Positions 9,341-18,115 of a stretch of 64,000 nt of DNA are shown here, one piece after another (positions within the stretch are counted from its first letter, which is position 1; each line of letters opens with the position of its first letter). The translations under genes and the position numbers were made by a program. This DNA is from Streptomyces hygroscopicus subsp. hygroscopicus (lineage in GTDB: Bacteria; Actinomycetota; Actinomycetes; Streptomycetales; Streptomycetaceae). The DNA is taken from positions 310,001 to 374,000 of the forward strand of contig NZ_BSSM01000004.1 of assembly GCF_030269125.1 (NCBI RefSeq). The letters are read 5' to 3'. The notes below the pieces were generated by a model. The model did no database searches. It saw nothing but the letters and a program-made list of their open reading frames with translations, and had not been told where the DNA came from.

Positions 9341-10360
9341 ACGGCGGGCCGGCGCCGAGGAGGTCGCGCGGCGTCCGGGGACCGTGACGCGGGTGGCCTT
9401 CGCGGCCAGGTCCGCGGCAGGGCCCCGCGGCCGGCTGGTGGCGGGGGCCAGCCGGCCGGGAGGAGGCCGGGCCGCTTCGCGCCGCGCATCGGAGCGGGGC
9501 GCCTCGGTGCCGAGCCGCGAGGCGGCGGCTCGTGAGTGTGGTCGTCGCCCACCTGAGGACGGCTTCGCTCCGGGCGCCTTGCGGCTCAGGACGTCCGGGA
9601 CGACTCCGAGGCTGTCGATGAGCAGGTGCCGCCCGGCAGCCGGGCTTCTTGCCGGCGCCGAAGCCGCGCGAGCGACGGTGGCTACCCGGTGCCGCGCTCC
9701 GATCGCACGGTCCACGGGACGATCAGCGCCGATCCGCCTCGCACGGCCCACGGGACGTTCAGCGCCGATCCGCCTCGCGCGGTCCACGGGACGATCAGCG
9801 CCGATCCGCCTCGCACGGCAACCCCGGGGCCGACGCGGAGGCGGCGGTTCGGCCGGTGGGGGAGGCAGGGCGGGGCCGGAACGCCCTTCGTGGGGGCGCG
9901 GGTGCGACCAGCGCCTGGTCACTGCGCAGCACCGGGACGGTGGCGCGAGGTGGTGGTCGCCCCCGTCCGGACGCGGCCCGACCTCTGCGGCCATGCGCGC
10001 ACTGGTCTGGCCGCTCCCCGTGAGGGCGCGGACGCGCTCCTCGATGTCGCCGACCGGCGCCGCCCTCTTCGGCCGAGCGGCGGCCGGACCAGCCGGCCGC
10101 TCGCGGACACCGAGGCTGAGCAGCGGGCTCCGCACGGCGTGTCGCCGGCCGGATCGACGGCCGTCTCGCCGGGTCTGCCGGTGCTGTCCTCGGCGGACCA
10201 GGGGAGCCGACCTCACGGCGAGGGCGCTTCTCCGACCGGGCCGCCCATCCCCCCGGCCGACAAGTGGGTCAAGCACATCGCCGCCCAGCTCGGGCGGCCC
10301 GGTTGCCCCCGTGCCGCGGCCGGGCACCGGTGCCGGTCCGCCCGGGGGCAGGGCCGGCGC
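9341..10360. other. Gene-poor stretch between importer operon and copC
   Basis: About 1 kb without a convincing gene. Long open frames exist on both strands, but their translations are Arg/Pro/Gly-rich low-complexity strings with no recognisable domain, as expected from GC-rich DNA lacking stops. The only clear structure is the tandem repeat at 9703-9810. Confidence 0.6.
9703..9810. repeat. Three tandem 36-bp units plus partial fourth
   Basis: Units at 9703-9738, 9739-9774 and 9775-9810 differ by only a few bases. Each begins TCGCACGG or TCGCGCGG, contains CCACGGGACG and ends CAGCGCCGATCCGCC. A partial fourth copy (TCGCACGGC) follows. The period of 36 is a multiple of three, but no surrounding gene is supported. 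Confidence 0.85.
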
Positions 10361-10987
10361 TCAGTGCCGCCCGCGGTCGCTCCTGCTCGCCGAGCGGGCG
10401 GAGCGCAGGACACCGAAGACCAGGAGCGCCACCGAGGCCGCCACCAGAGCACCCGCTGCCGCCCACCAGGGCCAGTCGGCGGTGCCGCCGGAGCTCGCCG
10501 TCGCCACCGGTCGTGCGGGCGAGGACGGCGCCGGCGCCGTGGGCGGGGACGGTTTCGCGGTGGGTGGGGAGGCGGGCCGGGCGGAGGCGGCTGTTGCGGT
10601 GTCCGTGCTGGTGAAGGTGTACCGGCCCTGGAGCGGAGCCCCGTCGGCCGCGACGGTCTGCCAGGTCACCTGGATCCTGCCCGTCGGCAGGGGCCTGAGG
10701 TCCTGCCGTACGTCGCCGTTCACCACACGTGGTGCACCGTCGCTGTAGGACGCCTTGTCCGGGCCGGTGACCACGACCGTCGTGTACCGCTGCTTCACCG
10801 GGCTGTCGAAGCTCAGCGTGAGGGCCGTCGGCGCCTTGGCCACGACCGAGTCGGCGGCCGGGCTGGAGTCGAGCAGCTGTGCGTGCGCCCACGCCGGTGA
10901 CGCCGGCAGGAGGACACCCAGTGCGGCCGGCGGCAGGGCCAGGAGGAGCGACAGGCAGACCGGGCGGGAAACGGTTCGGTGCTTCAC
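10361..10987 (-). CDS. CopC-domain copper resistance protein, membrane anchored
   Basis: A 208-residue exported protein. The Sec signal ends SPAWA, so the mature chain begins HAQLLDSSPA, where the N-terminal His is a classic CopC copper ligand. The CopC beta-barrel follows (ALTLSFDSPVKQRYTTV, QVTWQTVAADGAPLQGRYTF). Then come a Pro/Ala/Ser-rich linker and one C-terminal membrane helix (WWAAAGALVAASVALLVFGV) with a basic tail. This is the usual stand-alone actinobacterial CopC. It is divergent from the PCuAC and DyP genes, with which it forms a copper module. The start is GTG. Confidence 0.92.
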   Translation of the reverse strand: MKHRTVSRPVCLSLLLALPPAALGVLLPASPAWAHAQLLDSSPAADSVVAKAPTALTLSFDSPVKQRYTTVVVTGPDKASYSDGAPRVVNGDVRQDLRPLPTGRIQVTWQTVAADGAPLQGRYTFTSTDTATAASARPASPPTAKPSPPTAPAPSSPARPVATASSGGTADWPWWAAAGALVAASVALLVFGVLRSARSASRSDRGRH

Positions 10988-11126
10988 ATACCAGTACGTC
11001 GGCCGCGACCCCCGGAAAGTTCCCGGGACTTTGCCGCGCCCGTCCGGGAACTCACCGCCGGTGCGGCACGACTACTGGTGTGACTGCGGGACCGATGCCG
11101 CAACCGAGCCGGAGGCCGACGAAGCC

Positions 11127-11708
11127 ATGCGCACCACGACAACCCATTCCACCTCGGGGCGCCGCCCCCGCCCGCGCGTCCTTGCCGCCGCCACGGCGAC
11201 AGCGACCATATGCCTGACCGCCCTCGTCGGCTGCGGCACGAGCGGGTCCTCCGCCTCCGACTCCGGTACGGATGCCCCCACCACGGCGCCTGCCAAGGCC
11301 GCGGCGGCACCGGTGACGATGAAGGACCCGTGGGTGAAGGCCGCCGACTCCGGGAGGACGGCCGTCTTCGGAACCCTGGTCAACACCACCGGCGGCAAGG
11401 TCACGGTCGTGTCCGCCACCTCGACCGTGGCCGAGAAGACGGAGCTGCACGAAGTCGTCGACGTGGACGGCAAGCCGGTGATGCGCCCGAAGGAGGGCGG
11501 CTTCGTGATCCGTGCGGGCGGCAGCCACCAGCTCCAGCCGGGCGGCGACCATCTGATGCTGATGGGCCTGGCCAAGGCGGTGAAGCCGGGTGACGAGATC
11601 GCCGTGACCCTGACGTTCCAGGACGGCCGGACGCTGCGGTTCACCGCCGTCGCCAAGGCGTTCGCGGGCGGCAAGGAGAACTACAGCCCCGGCATGAAGA
11701 AGGGCTGA
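11127..11708 (+). CDS. PCuAC-type copper chaperone lipoprotein
   Basis: A 193-residue extracellular copper(I) chaperone. It has a lipoprotein signal with lipobox LVGC (Cys about 36). The PCuAC domain follows, with the family's His/Met ligand set: His in TELHEVVD, Met in KPVMRPKE, and the DHLMLMGL block holding His and Met. Known PCuAC proteins deliver copper to cytochrome oxidase CuA or other cupro-enzymes. GGAGG lies 11 bases before the ATG. The gene is nine bases upstream of the DyP peroxidase, suggesting co-transcription. In S. lividans a similar chaperone (ECuC) sits beside a DyP; this is family knowledge. Confidence 0.92.
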   Translation: MRTTTTHSTSGRRPRPRVLAAATATATICLTALVGCGTSGSSASDSGTDAPTTAPAKAAAAPVTMKDPWVKAADSGRTAVFGTLVNTTGGKVTVVSATSTVAEKTELHEVVDVDGKPVMRPKEGGFVIRAGGSHQLQPGGDHLMLMGLAKAVKPGDEIAVTLTFQDGRTLRFTAVAKAFAGGKENYSPGMKKG

Positions 11709-11717
11709 GGGCCCGCC

Positions 11718-12989
11718 ATGGACAAGATCCCCACCCAGCCCTCCACGCCCTCCGCGTCCGGTGGCACGGCCGCGGTCAGCCGCCGCCGGTTGCTGGCCGG
11801 GGGCGCGCTCACCGTCGGCTCGGCCCTGGCCGGAGCCGGGATCGGCGCCGCCGCGGCCACCGGCTCCGGCGAAGCCTCCGGCCGGGCGCGGCGCCAGGAC
11901 GACGCCACGTACGGCACGCAGAAGGTGGCCTTCCACGGCAGGCACCAGGCGGGGATCGCGACCCCGGCCCAGGCTCACGCCGTCTTCCTCGGCTTCGACT
12001 TGGCCAGGGAGGTGGACCGGGCGGGACTGGGCCGGATGATGCGGCTGCTCACCGACGACGCAGCACGCCTCACCCAGGGCGAGCCGGCCCTGGCCGACAC
12101 CGAGGGGGAACTCGCTGTTCTGCCGGCCAGGTTGACCGTCACGTTCGGGTTCGGCCCCGGCCTCTTCCGGGCCGCCGGGCTGGAGGACCAGCGGCCCGCC
12201 TCGCTCACACCCCTGCCCCGTTTCCCCATGGACCGGCTCCAGGACCGCTTCAGTGGCGGCGACCTGCTGGTCCAGATCTGCGCCGACGACCCCCTCACCG
12301 TCGCGCACGCCCAGCGGATGCTCACCAAGGATGCCCGCACGTTCGCCCGACTGCGCTGGACACAGCGCGGGTTCCGCCGCGGACGCGGCATCCAGGACGA
12401 CGGCGCCACCCAGCGCAACCTCATGGGCCAGCTCGACGGCACCGCCAATCCGGCACCCGGCGGCGACGTCTTCACCCGGGCCGTGTGGAGCGACGCCGGA
12501 CCCGACTGGTTGCGGGGCGGCGGTACGACCCTCGTCCTGCGACGCATCCGCATGGAGCTGGAGACCTGGGACGCCGCCGACACGCGGGCCAAGGAATTCA
12601 CGGTCGGCCGGCGGCTGGCGACCGGCGCCCCGCTCACCGGCACAGCCGAGACCGACCTGCCCGACTTCGACGCCAAGGACGAGCTCGGCTTCCCGGTCAT
12701 CTCCGAGTTCGCGCACATACGGCTGGCCCGCGTGAGCGAGGACCGGCAGCGCATCTTCCGCCGCCCCTACAACTACGACGACGCCCCGGCCGCGGACGGG
12801 CGCCCCGACACCGGGCTGCTCTTCGCCTCTTTCCAGCGCGACATCGGCGAACAGTTCCTGCCCATCCAGCGAAACCTCGCGGCCTCCGACCTCCTCAACC
12901 AGTGGACCACCCCTGTCGGCTCCGCCGTCTTCGCCGTCCCGCCCGGCTGCACTCCCGGCGGCTGGATCGGCGAATCCCTGCTGGGGTAG
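11718..12989 (+). CDS. Tat-exported DyP-type haem peroxidase
   Basis: A 423-residue dye-decolourising peroxidase of the EfeB/DtpA type. The twin-arginine signal (SRRRLLAGGALTVGSALAGAG, about residues 18-38) implies folded export with haem. DyP hallmarks are present: the GxxDG-type block MGQLDGTANP, a conserved His in EFAHIRLA (probable proximal haem ligand), and the C-terminal FASFQRDIGEQFLPIQRNL. The start ATG has GAGGG upstream. The PCuAC gene lies just before it and CopC is divergent, suggesting a link to extracellular copper handling or oxidase maturation. The substrate is unknown. Confidence 0.93.
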   Translation: MDKIPTQPSTPSASGGTAAVSRRRLLAGGALTVGSALAGAGIGAAAATGSGEASGRARRQDDATYGTQKVAFHGRHQAGIATPAQAHAVFLGFDLAREVDRAGLGRMMRLLTDDAARLTQGEPALADTEGELAVLPARLTVTFGFGPGLFRAAGLEDQRPASLTPLPRFPMDRLQDRFSGGDLLVQICADDPLTVAHAQRMLTKDARTFARLRWTQRGFRRGRGIQDDGATQRNLMGQLDGTANPAPGGDVFTRAVWSDAGPDWLRGGGTTLVLRRIRMELETWDAADTRAKEFTVGRRLATGAPLTGTAETDLPDFDAKDELGFPVISEFAHIRLARVSEDRQRIFRRPYNYDDAPAADGRPDTGLLFASFQRDIGEQFLPIQRNLAASDLLNQWTTPVGSAVFAVPPGCTPGGWIGESLLG

Positions 12990-13171
12990 AGCCGCTCCGC
13001 GTACGTGCCGATGCCGCCGTCGATCCTCGCCCGGCCGCACACCGGCGTGGAACTGCCCGCGCAGGCACGCGGATCGGCGGCACCAGCCGCTCTCGGGGGC
13101 GGTCGGCGGGCGGCGGGCGGCGCACCGCCTCTTGGCGGCCGTGCCTGCTTTCGTTCCCGGGATCGCCGCTG

Positions 13172-13750
13172 ATGGCGTGTGATAAAAAGCGCGGTGTGGA
13201 TGCTGCGTTGACTGGGTTGCTCGGGACGACGGTGGGCGCTCTCGCAGGGTTCGCCGGAGCGTGGCTCGCCCAGCGCGCGCAGACGCGGATGCAGCGAGAG
13301 GAACGTACCCACCAGGAACAGGTGCGGTGGCTTGCCGACAAGAAGCCGCTGTTTCGAGATCTGCTGGTGGTCTTCCGGCGGTGGCGCGAGGCGTTGTTGG
13401 ACCCGGACACGGGCGCGGATGATCTCGACGGTCTGCGCCGATCGGCACTGAAATGGTCGGTGGAGGCGTCGTTGATCGCCTCGGAACCGGTACGACTGGC
13501 CCTCGACGAGGTGCGGGCCGCGTTCGAGGCTATGGAGACCGGACTCCGCGACGGGCGCGTGCAGGTGGAGGAGAGCGGCACGGCGGCGCGGTTGAGCAGC
13601 GGGCTGTCCGCGCTGGAGGACGCGATGCGGGCCGAGCTGAAGGAGATACTGCTCAGCCCGCGCAGGAGGACTCGACCGGAGAGACGGGTACGTGCCACCG
13701 ACCCGCGCACACGCACCGGAGGGCTGGCCGGCAACAGCGGTCTCGGATAG
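13172..13750 (+). CDS. Small membrane-anchored hypothetical protein
   Basis: About 192 residues. The N-terminus has a single membrane helix (TGLLGTTVGALAGFAGAWLAQ) followed by a charged, probably coiled-coil helix (RMQREERTHQEQVRWLADKK) and helical segments to an Arg/Thr-rich tail. This layout, a short lumenal end, one helix and a cytosolic helical domain, is common among uncharacterised Streptomyces proteins. No catalytic motif is seen. The ATG at 13172 is chosen; a GTG at 13196 (VDAALTGL) is equally possible. There is no clear operon partner. Confidence 0.72.
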   Translation: MACDKKRGVDAALTGLLGTTVGALAGFAGAWLAQRAQTRMQREERTHQEQVRWLADKKPLFRDLLVVFRRWREALLDPDTGADDLDGLRRSALKWSVEASLIASEPVRLALDEVRAAFEAMETGLRDGRVQVEESGTAARLSSGLSALEDAMRAELKEILLSPRRRTRPERRVRATDPRTRTGGLAGNSGLG

Positions 13751-14268
13751 CCGACTTCAGGCGGCTTCCACCGTCAGCAGCCCTTCTCCGCGCTGGTCGG
13801 CGCCCACCGGCATCGTGGCAGCCAACCGCTGAAACGCCCGCGCTCACCTGTCCCAGCGCCGCCTCGTCACGGAGCCGCCGTCATCCCGGCCTACGCGAGG
13901 CCGCCGACGAAGACCCTGACGCACTCCCGACTCGGGAATCCCGGGACAGTGCGCGTTCCCTGCGCCCGGCTCGGCCGGGGCGTCCACGCCGGGCGGATGG
14001 CCGGGGCGTCCGTACCGGGGCGGACGTATGCCGAGCACGACGAGCGGCCGGCGACGATCCGTGACCAGCGTACGGCGCTCGGGACCATCGGCTTTCTCGG
14101 CGACGCCGCCGGCGCGGCGGGGGAGCGGCCGAGGGCAGCGTCCGGACACGATGGAGCGCCCCGATCGCGGGTACGGCGAAGTTTCCGCAGACGTGCGCTT
14201 CACCTTTCGCGCACCATCCGCGCCGACTCGGTGACCGTCTCGCTCGCGGTCACCGAGCCGGCATTTCC
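13751..14268. other. Intergenic stretch, nothing recognised
   Basis: 518 bases between the membrane protein and the convergent His-rich secreted protein. Open frames on both strands give only low-complexity Arg/Gly/Pro translations. Confidence 0.5.
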
Positions 14269-14640
14269 TCAGAAGTCCCTGAACGGGGTGATGCATACAA
14301 GGTGGCCGGGAACGACCGTCTTGATGATCACCACGCGGTCATCATGCCGGAAGATCCGGACGACCACGTGCCGATGCACGAAGAAGCACTCCTCCTCGAA
14401 CCGGTGCTGCCGGTGCAGCCGGAAGACGTGGGTGTGGTTGCGGTCACCGAACCCGTGGCCCGGCCGGACGTTGCCGAACCCGAATCCGTTGTCGGATCCC
14501 GAATCCGTTCCCGGCTGCGGCACAGGGCTGGAGACGGGTGGAGGCGGGCCCGGTTGCGGGTCAGCCATAGCGGGCGCGGCCCCCGTGAACGCCACTCCCA
14601 CTGCCAGCAGAGGGACGATCGTGGCCGTTGAGAGACGCAT
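14269..14640 (-). CDS. Small secreted His-rich hypothetical protein
   Basis: A 123-residue protein with a clear Sec signal peptide (LLAVGVAFTGAAPAMA). A Pro/Gly/Ser-rich linker leads to a compact C-terminal part dense in His, Phe and Val: NHTHVFRLHRQHRF, ECFFVHRHVVVRIFRHDD, then HLVCITPF. Nine or more His and two Cys suggest metal binding, but this is inference; no known family is recognised. AGGAGG lies at good spacing before the ATG. It stands alone in the copper-rich neighbourhood. Confidence 0.75.
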   Translation of the reverse strand: MRLSTATIVPLLAVGVAFTGAAPAMADPQPGPPPPVSSPVPQPGTDSGSDNGFGFGNVRPGHGFGDRNHTHVFRLHRQHRFEEECFFVHRHVVVRIFRHDDRVVIIKTVVPGHLVCITPFRDF

Positions 14641-15013
14641 GGTACGTGCCTCCTAAACAGGCTTGCTGCATATGCACTACCTGTACGTATCCGGCGCCCT
14701 CGGAGATTGCGTGGCTCCCGTTCGTCTGGTTGGCCCCCGGAGACGCGCGCCGCGGGGCCGATCGGAGGGATCGCCGACTCGTACCACCGGTCCTCCTGAA
14801 CTCCCGGGCTCCTCCTTCACCCCGGACGCATTCCTGGGGTCGGGCTGCGCCCGCGTGACGTGAGCGGACGTCGCCGCTCCAGGGCCGCCAGGCAATGGCC
14901 CACTGCCGGAATCCCGACGGCATCCTCATCCGTATCCCTCTCGGAGGGAGGCCCGTGGCGGACACGGGACGGTTCCGACCGCACGCGGGCATACCCCGAA
15001 GGGGATGAGCCGC
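14641..15013. other. Divergent promoter region, no gene seen
   Basis: About 370 bases between the divergent His-rich secreted protein and the cupredoxin lipoprotein. It must hold both promoters. The stretch near 14655-14710 is less GC-rich than its surroundings. No confident -35/-10 pair, operator or small gene was found. Confidence 0.5.
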
Positions 15014-15451
15014 ATGACTATCTCGGCACAGACAACCCGCGGCAGAGGCAGGAACACGACACTCCTCCCCGCGGCGCTGGCCGTCGCCGCCGCTCTGGCC
15101 CTGGCCGCCTGCTCCGGCGGGGGCGGTCACGCGGGCGGCTCGGCCGGTTCCGGGACCGGCAGGACTCCCACGGGGACGCGTGTGACGGTCACCGAGACGG
15201 AGTACGCGCTCAAGCTGTCCCGGTCGTCCTTCACACCCGGCACCTACACCTTCGTCGCGCGGAACGCCGGCAAGGTCACCCACGCCCTGTCGGTGGACGG
15301 GCCCGGCGTGGAGGACGCCGGCACCCACGGCATCCGAAGCGGTCAGGAGGGAGTGCTGAAGGTGTCCCTCAAGAAGGGCACGTACGACGTGTACTGCCCG
15401 GTCGACGGGCACCGGCAACTGGGGATGGACCAGCACATCCAGGTCCGCTGA
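15014..15451 (+). CDS. Cupredoxin-like copper-binding lipoprotein
   Basis: A 145-residue predicted lipoprotein: basic N-terminus, hydrophobic stretch, lipobox LAAC (Cys about 33), then a Gly/Ser-rich spacer. The rest is a plastocyanin-like domain. Candidate type-1 copper ligands appear in order: His in KVTHALSV, then the C-terminal Cys-x5-His-x4-Met cluster YCPVDGHRQLGM. It probably carries electrons or copper at the outer face of the membrane. ATG 15014 is chosen because GGGG at 15001-15004 is nine bases away; ATG 15005 lies directly against it. Confidence 0.88.
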   Translation: MTISAQTTRGRGRNTTLLPAALAVAAALALAACSGGGGHAGGSAGSGTGRTPTGTRVTVTETEYALKLSRSSFTPGTYTFVARNAGKVTHALSVDGPGVEDAGTHGIRSGQEGVLKVSLKKGTYDVYCPVDGHRQLGMDQHIQVR

Positions 15452-15949
15452 ACCCATGACGAAGGGCGGCCTGGCCCGGAGACGAGGACGGCCCGGAGGC
15501 CGCTTCCTCGATGCCGTCCGGGTAGCCGCCGAGGAATGCGCGGTTCAGACCGCGGACCAGTCGGGGGCCACTGCGGCCGGCGGGTCGAAGGGCGGCTGTG
15601 CGACCGGAGCCTGGTCGGTGTGCGTAGCCGTACCCGTCCAGCGGGCGCTCGCAGGCGGTCGGCCCGCGCTCGGGCCAAGGCGGCCCGGACGGATCTTCCT
15701 CACCGGCCGCCTCGCCCATCTGGCGACCTGGCGGTGTTCGCCGCGGCCGTAGCCCCTCCGGCGGGCCGCGCCCAGCCTGCTCGGCGCAACCCAGAGGCCA
15801 GACCGGGCATCACCTCGAACGCTGCCCTCCGGGAGCACTCGGCCGCGCCGATGAGCGGACACGTCGTTCTGCCGGCCCGCGGAGAAAACCCGTTGCGGAT
15901 GACCCGCATCGGATGTCACATTGATCGGCCACCGATCAGGACGGGGAAC
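15452..15949. other. Intergenic stretch, nothing recognised
   Basis: About 500 bases after the cupredoxin gene. Minus-strand frames contain protein-like pieces (for example VAQPPFDPPAAVAPDWSAV before a stop near 15545), but no start, ribosome site or family supports a gene. Confidence 0.45.
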
Positions 15950-16528
15950 ATGAGGACATCGCTGCCCGCCCCCTCGTTGCACACCGCTCGCCTTCGTCTG
16001 CGTGCCTTCGAAGACGCGGATGCGAACGACCTCTTCGCACTGCACAGCAGCGGCTATGTGCTGCGCTACTGGGACACGCCACCGTGGAGCGAACGCGCGC
16101 GCGCCGAGAAGTTCATCACGGCCTGCCGGCAGATGGCACAGGAGGGCACCGGGGCGCGGCTGGCGGTGGACCGTGCCTCCGACGGGGCGTTCCTCGGCTG
16201 GTGCAGCCTGAGCAAGTGGAATCCGGACTACCGCAGCGCGTCGCTCGGCTACTGCTACGGCGATGCGGCGTGGGGCCACGGCTACGCGACCGAGGCCGCA
16301 GGCGCTCTGCTGCGGTGGGCGTTCGACACGCTGGATCTCAATCGCGTCCAAGCCGAGACCGACACGCGCAACGTGGCTTCCGCCCGCGTGCTGGAGAAGC
16401 TCGGCTTCGTGCGGGAAGGGACGTTGCGGGAGGACTGCGTCGTCAACGGCGATGTCTCCGACTCGTGGGTCTACGGGCTGATCAGGCGGGAGTGGGAGCC
16501 GCCGTCCGAGCCGGTCCCCGCCCGTTGA
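15950..16528 (+). CDS. GNAT N-acetyltransferase, RimJ/RimL type
   Basis: A 192-residue acetyltransferase of the Acetyltransf_3 group. It opens with TARLRLRAFEDADANDLF, typical of RimJ-like enzymes. The acetyl-CoA site is in YGDAAWGHGYATEAAGALLRWAF (pattern WGxGYATEA), followed by the conserved NxxSxRVLEKLGF-type segment (NVASARVLEKLGFVREG). It would acetylate an amine on a protein N-terminus, antibiotic or metabolite; the substrate is not predictable. The ATG follows GGGGAAC. No operon partner is evident. Confidence 0.92.
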   Translation: MRTSLPAPSLHTARLRLRAFEDADANDLFALHSSGYVLRYWDTPPWSERARAEKFITACRQMAQEGTGARLAVDRASDGAFLGWCSLSKWNPDYRSASLGYCYGDAAWGHGYATEAAGALLRWAFDTLDLNRVQAETDTRNVASARVLEKLGFVREGTLREDCVVNGDVSDSWVYGLIRREWEPPSEPVPAR

Positions 16529-16683
16529 GTTCCGTGGCTCGGAGCCTCACCCGGCCGGGGTTCGCGGTCGTGTCGTCGATCCGTACGGGATCGCCCTCTT
16601 CATGCTGCCCACGCCGAGAACCGCATCTCGGCGCCCGGTCCCGGGCGCTGGGCGCCTTCTCGTCCAGCGGTTCCGTGACCAGG

Positions 16684-16749
16684 TGATCGGATCCGCTCAG
16701 TGATACCGCGGCCGGATGATCGGATCCGCTCAGTGATACCGCGGCCGGA
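16684..16749. repeat. Two tandem 33-bp repeats plus partial third
   Basis: Identical copies at 16684-16716 and 16717-16749 (TGATCGGATCCGCTCAG then TGATACCGCGGCCGGA), followed by a broken third copy starting TGATCTG. They lie in a roughly 500-bp gene-free gap (16529-17034) after the acetyltransferase gene in which nothing else is recognised. Confidence 0.85.
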
Positions 16750-17034
16750 TGATCTGTCCCATGAAGGCGGCTGCGGGAGTCCCAACCGCTCCGGCTGAGT
16801 GACCAGCCGGCCGCTGCCGGGCCGTGGGCCCGGACGCACGCCGAGCACGATCGCTCCGGCCAGCGGCCACTGCCGCTCGCTCGATCCGGCGGATGCCGAG
16901 TTCCGCTGGTCGGGCGGGGTCTTCCCGGAGCGGATGTCCGCCGCTGTGGGCCACGACCCGGCCGGCCTTCTCGCGAAGTGGCGGCGACGTGCACCGCCGT
17001 CGACGACGCGCTGCCGCGGTCCACCCCGGCTGCC

Positions 17035-17781
17035 ATGGGGCGCTTTAATGCCCAGGTGGTGAACTGGACGCTGATGCACGACTGCTACGGGGACGTCGAG
17101 CGCGTCCCCGCGCTCCTGGGGCGGGTGGAGTTCGACGACAACGCCGAAGCATGGGAGGAACTGGGATACCGGCTGGTCCTCGAAGACGACCTCGTCTTCC
17201 CCGCCGGCTTCGCCGCCCTGCCGCGCCTGGTGCGTCTCGCCCCGCGGAGCGCACGGGCGCGTGGACTGGCCGGCACGATCCTGCGACGCGCGGCAGGACA
17301 CCATGGCTGCGACGATCTGCTGGCGGACCGCGCCGACGCCATCGCGGAGTTCCGCGAACTGCTGGACCGGCACCTGCGATCGCGGCCCGCCGGCTACCTC
17401 GCGTCCTTCCTCGATCTGCTCGCGGCCAAGGGGGAGTACCACTGGAGTGCGGTCCTCGGGGACTTCACGGACGACTTCTACCACCTGGCCTGCCCCCACT
17501 GCGCCGTGGAAGTGACGATCGCCATCGGCGAGCACGGGTGCTATTCGGCGATCCGTGACTGGCACCTGGGCGACGTGGACCGTCGCGGCCTGCGGCCGGC
17601 GTCCGCCGAGGAACTCTCCGGCACCGGCCGGTGGATGTACGAGACGGCCGTCCGCGACGGACAGGAGTCACTCGCCGACGGAATCGCCCACCTCTTCGGC
17701 AAGGCCGAATGCCCGCACTGTGCCAGCGTGTTCACCATCGCGGACGAGTACGCGTCCGCCAACCGCCCCGTCCTGCGGTAG
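17035..17781 (+). CDS. Hypothetical protein with two CPHC motifs
   Basis: About 248 residues, mainly helical and repeat-like at the N-terminus (VNWTLMHDCYGDVERVPALL, then an Asp/Glu-rich stretch and ALPRLVRLAP). The C-terminal half has CPHCAVEV and, about 75 residues later, CPHCASVF: two Cys-Pro-x-Cys pairs that could make one zinc-binding site. Similar unnamed Streptomyces proteins begin near VDWxxMxxxYG, which favours the ATG at 17035; a GTG at 16978 is also in frame. The function is unknown; an immunity or adaptor role is a guess only. Confidence 0.75.
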   Translation: MGRFNAQVVNWTLMHDCYGDVERVPALLGRVEFDDNAEAWEELGYRLVLEDDLVFPAGFAALPRLVRLAPRSARARGLAGTILRRAAGHHGCDDLLADRADAIAEFRELLDRHLRSRPAGYLASFLDLLAAKGEYHWSAVLGDFTDDFYHLACPHCAVEVTIAIGEHGCYSAIRDWHLGDVDRRGLRPASAEELSGTGRWMYETAVRDGQESLADGIAHLFGKAECPHCASVFTIADEYASANRPVLR

Positions 17782-17821
17782 GCCGGGGCGAATCGGAAGG
17801 AAGCGGAAAGGGGCAGGAGCG

Positions 17822-18115
17822 GAGCCGCGGCCGGACCGCGGTGACGATCACCGTGCCGTGGAGGACGCAAGCACGTTCGTCGAAGCCGGTCGCTACGGCG
17901 GGGAAGCCTTTGTGGGCGTTGATCGTTCGCTCGACCTCGTTTCCACGGGCGTACCGGACCCGGTCGAAGCCTGCGGGCCCACCGGCCCTGCTGCCGCGCT
18001 CCTGCCGACGGACCTGCTGGTCGGGGCGCTCGGGCGTGGTGTGCTTGAGCTGCCGGCCTCGCAGACGGCGGCGCCTTCGGCGGGAGCCGCGGCCATGGCC
18101 GCCGCTGAGGCGGCT
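17822..18115 (-). pseudogene. IS5-family transposase C-terminal remnant
   Basis: Minus-strand translation over about 98 codons matches the end of an IS5-type (DDE) transposase: RRRRRLRGRQLKHTTPERPDQ, then GSRAGGPAGFD, then RGNEVERTINAHKGFPAVAT and a final ACVLHGTVIVTAVR. Intact relatives read RRRGIKHTIPEK, GGRPPGFD and RRNEVERxxNxLKxFRAVATRYDKR at these places. There is no upstream DDE domain, start codon or terminal repeat, so this is a decayed fragment. Confidence 0.72.

Noticed and set aside
9703..9810. CRISPR array
   Set aside because: The units are adjacent with no variable spacers and there are no cas genes.
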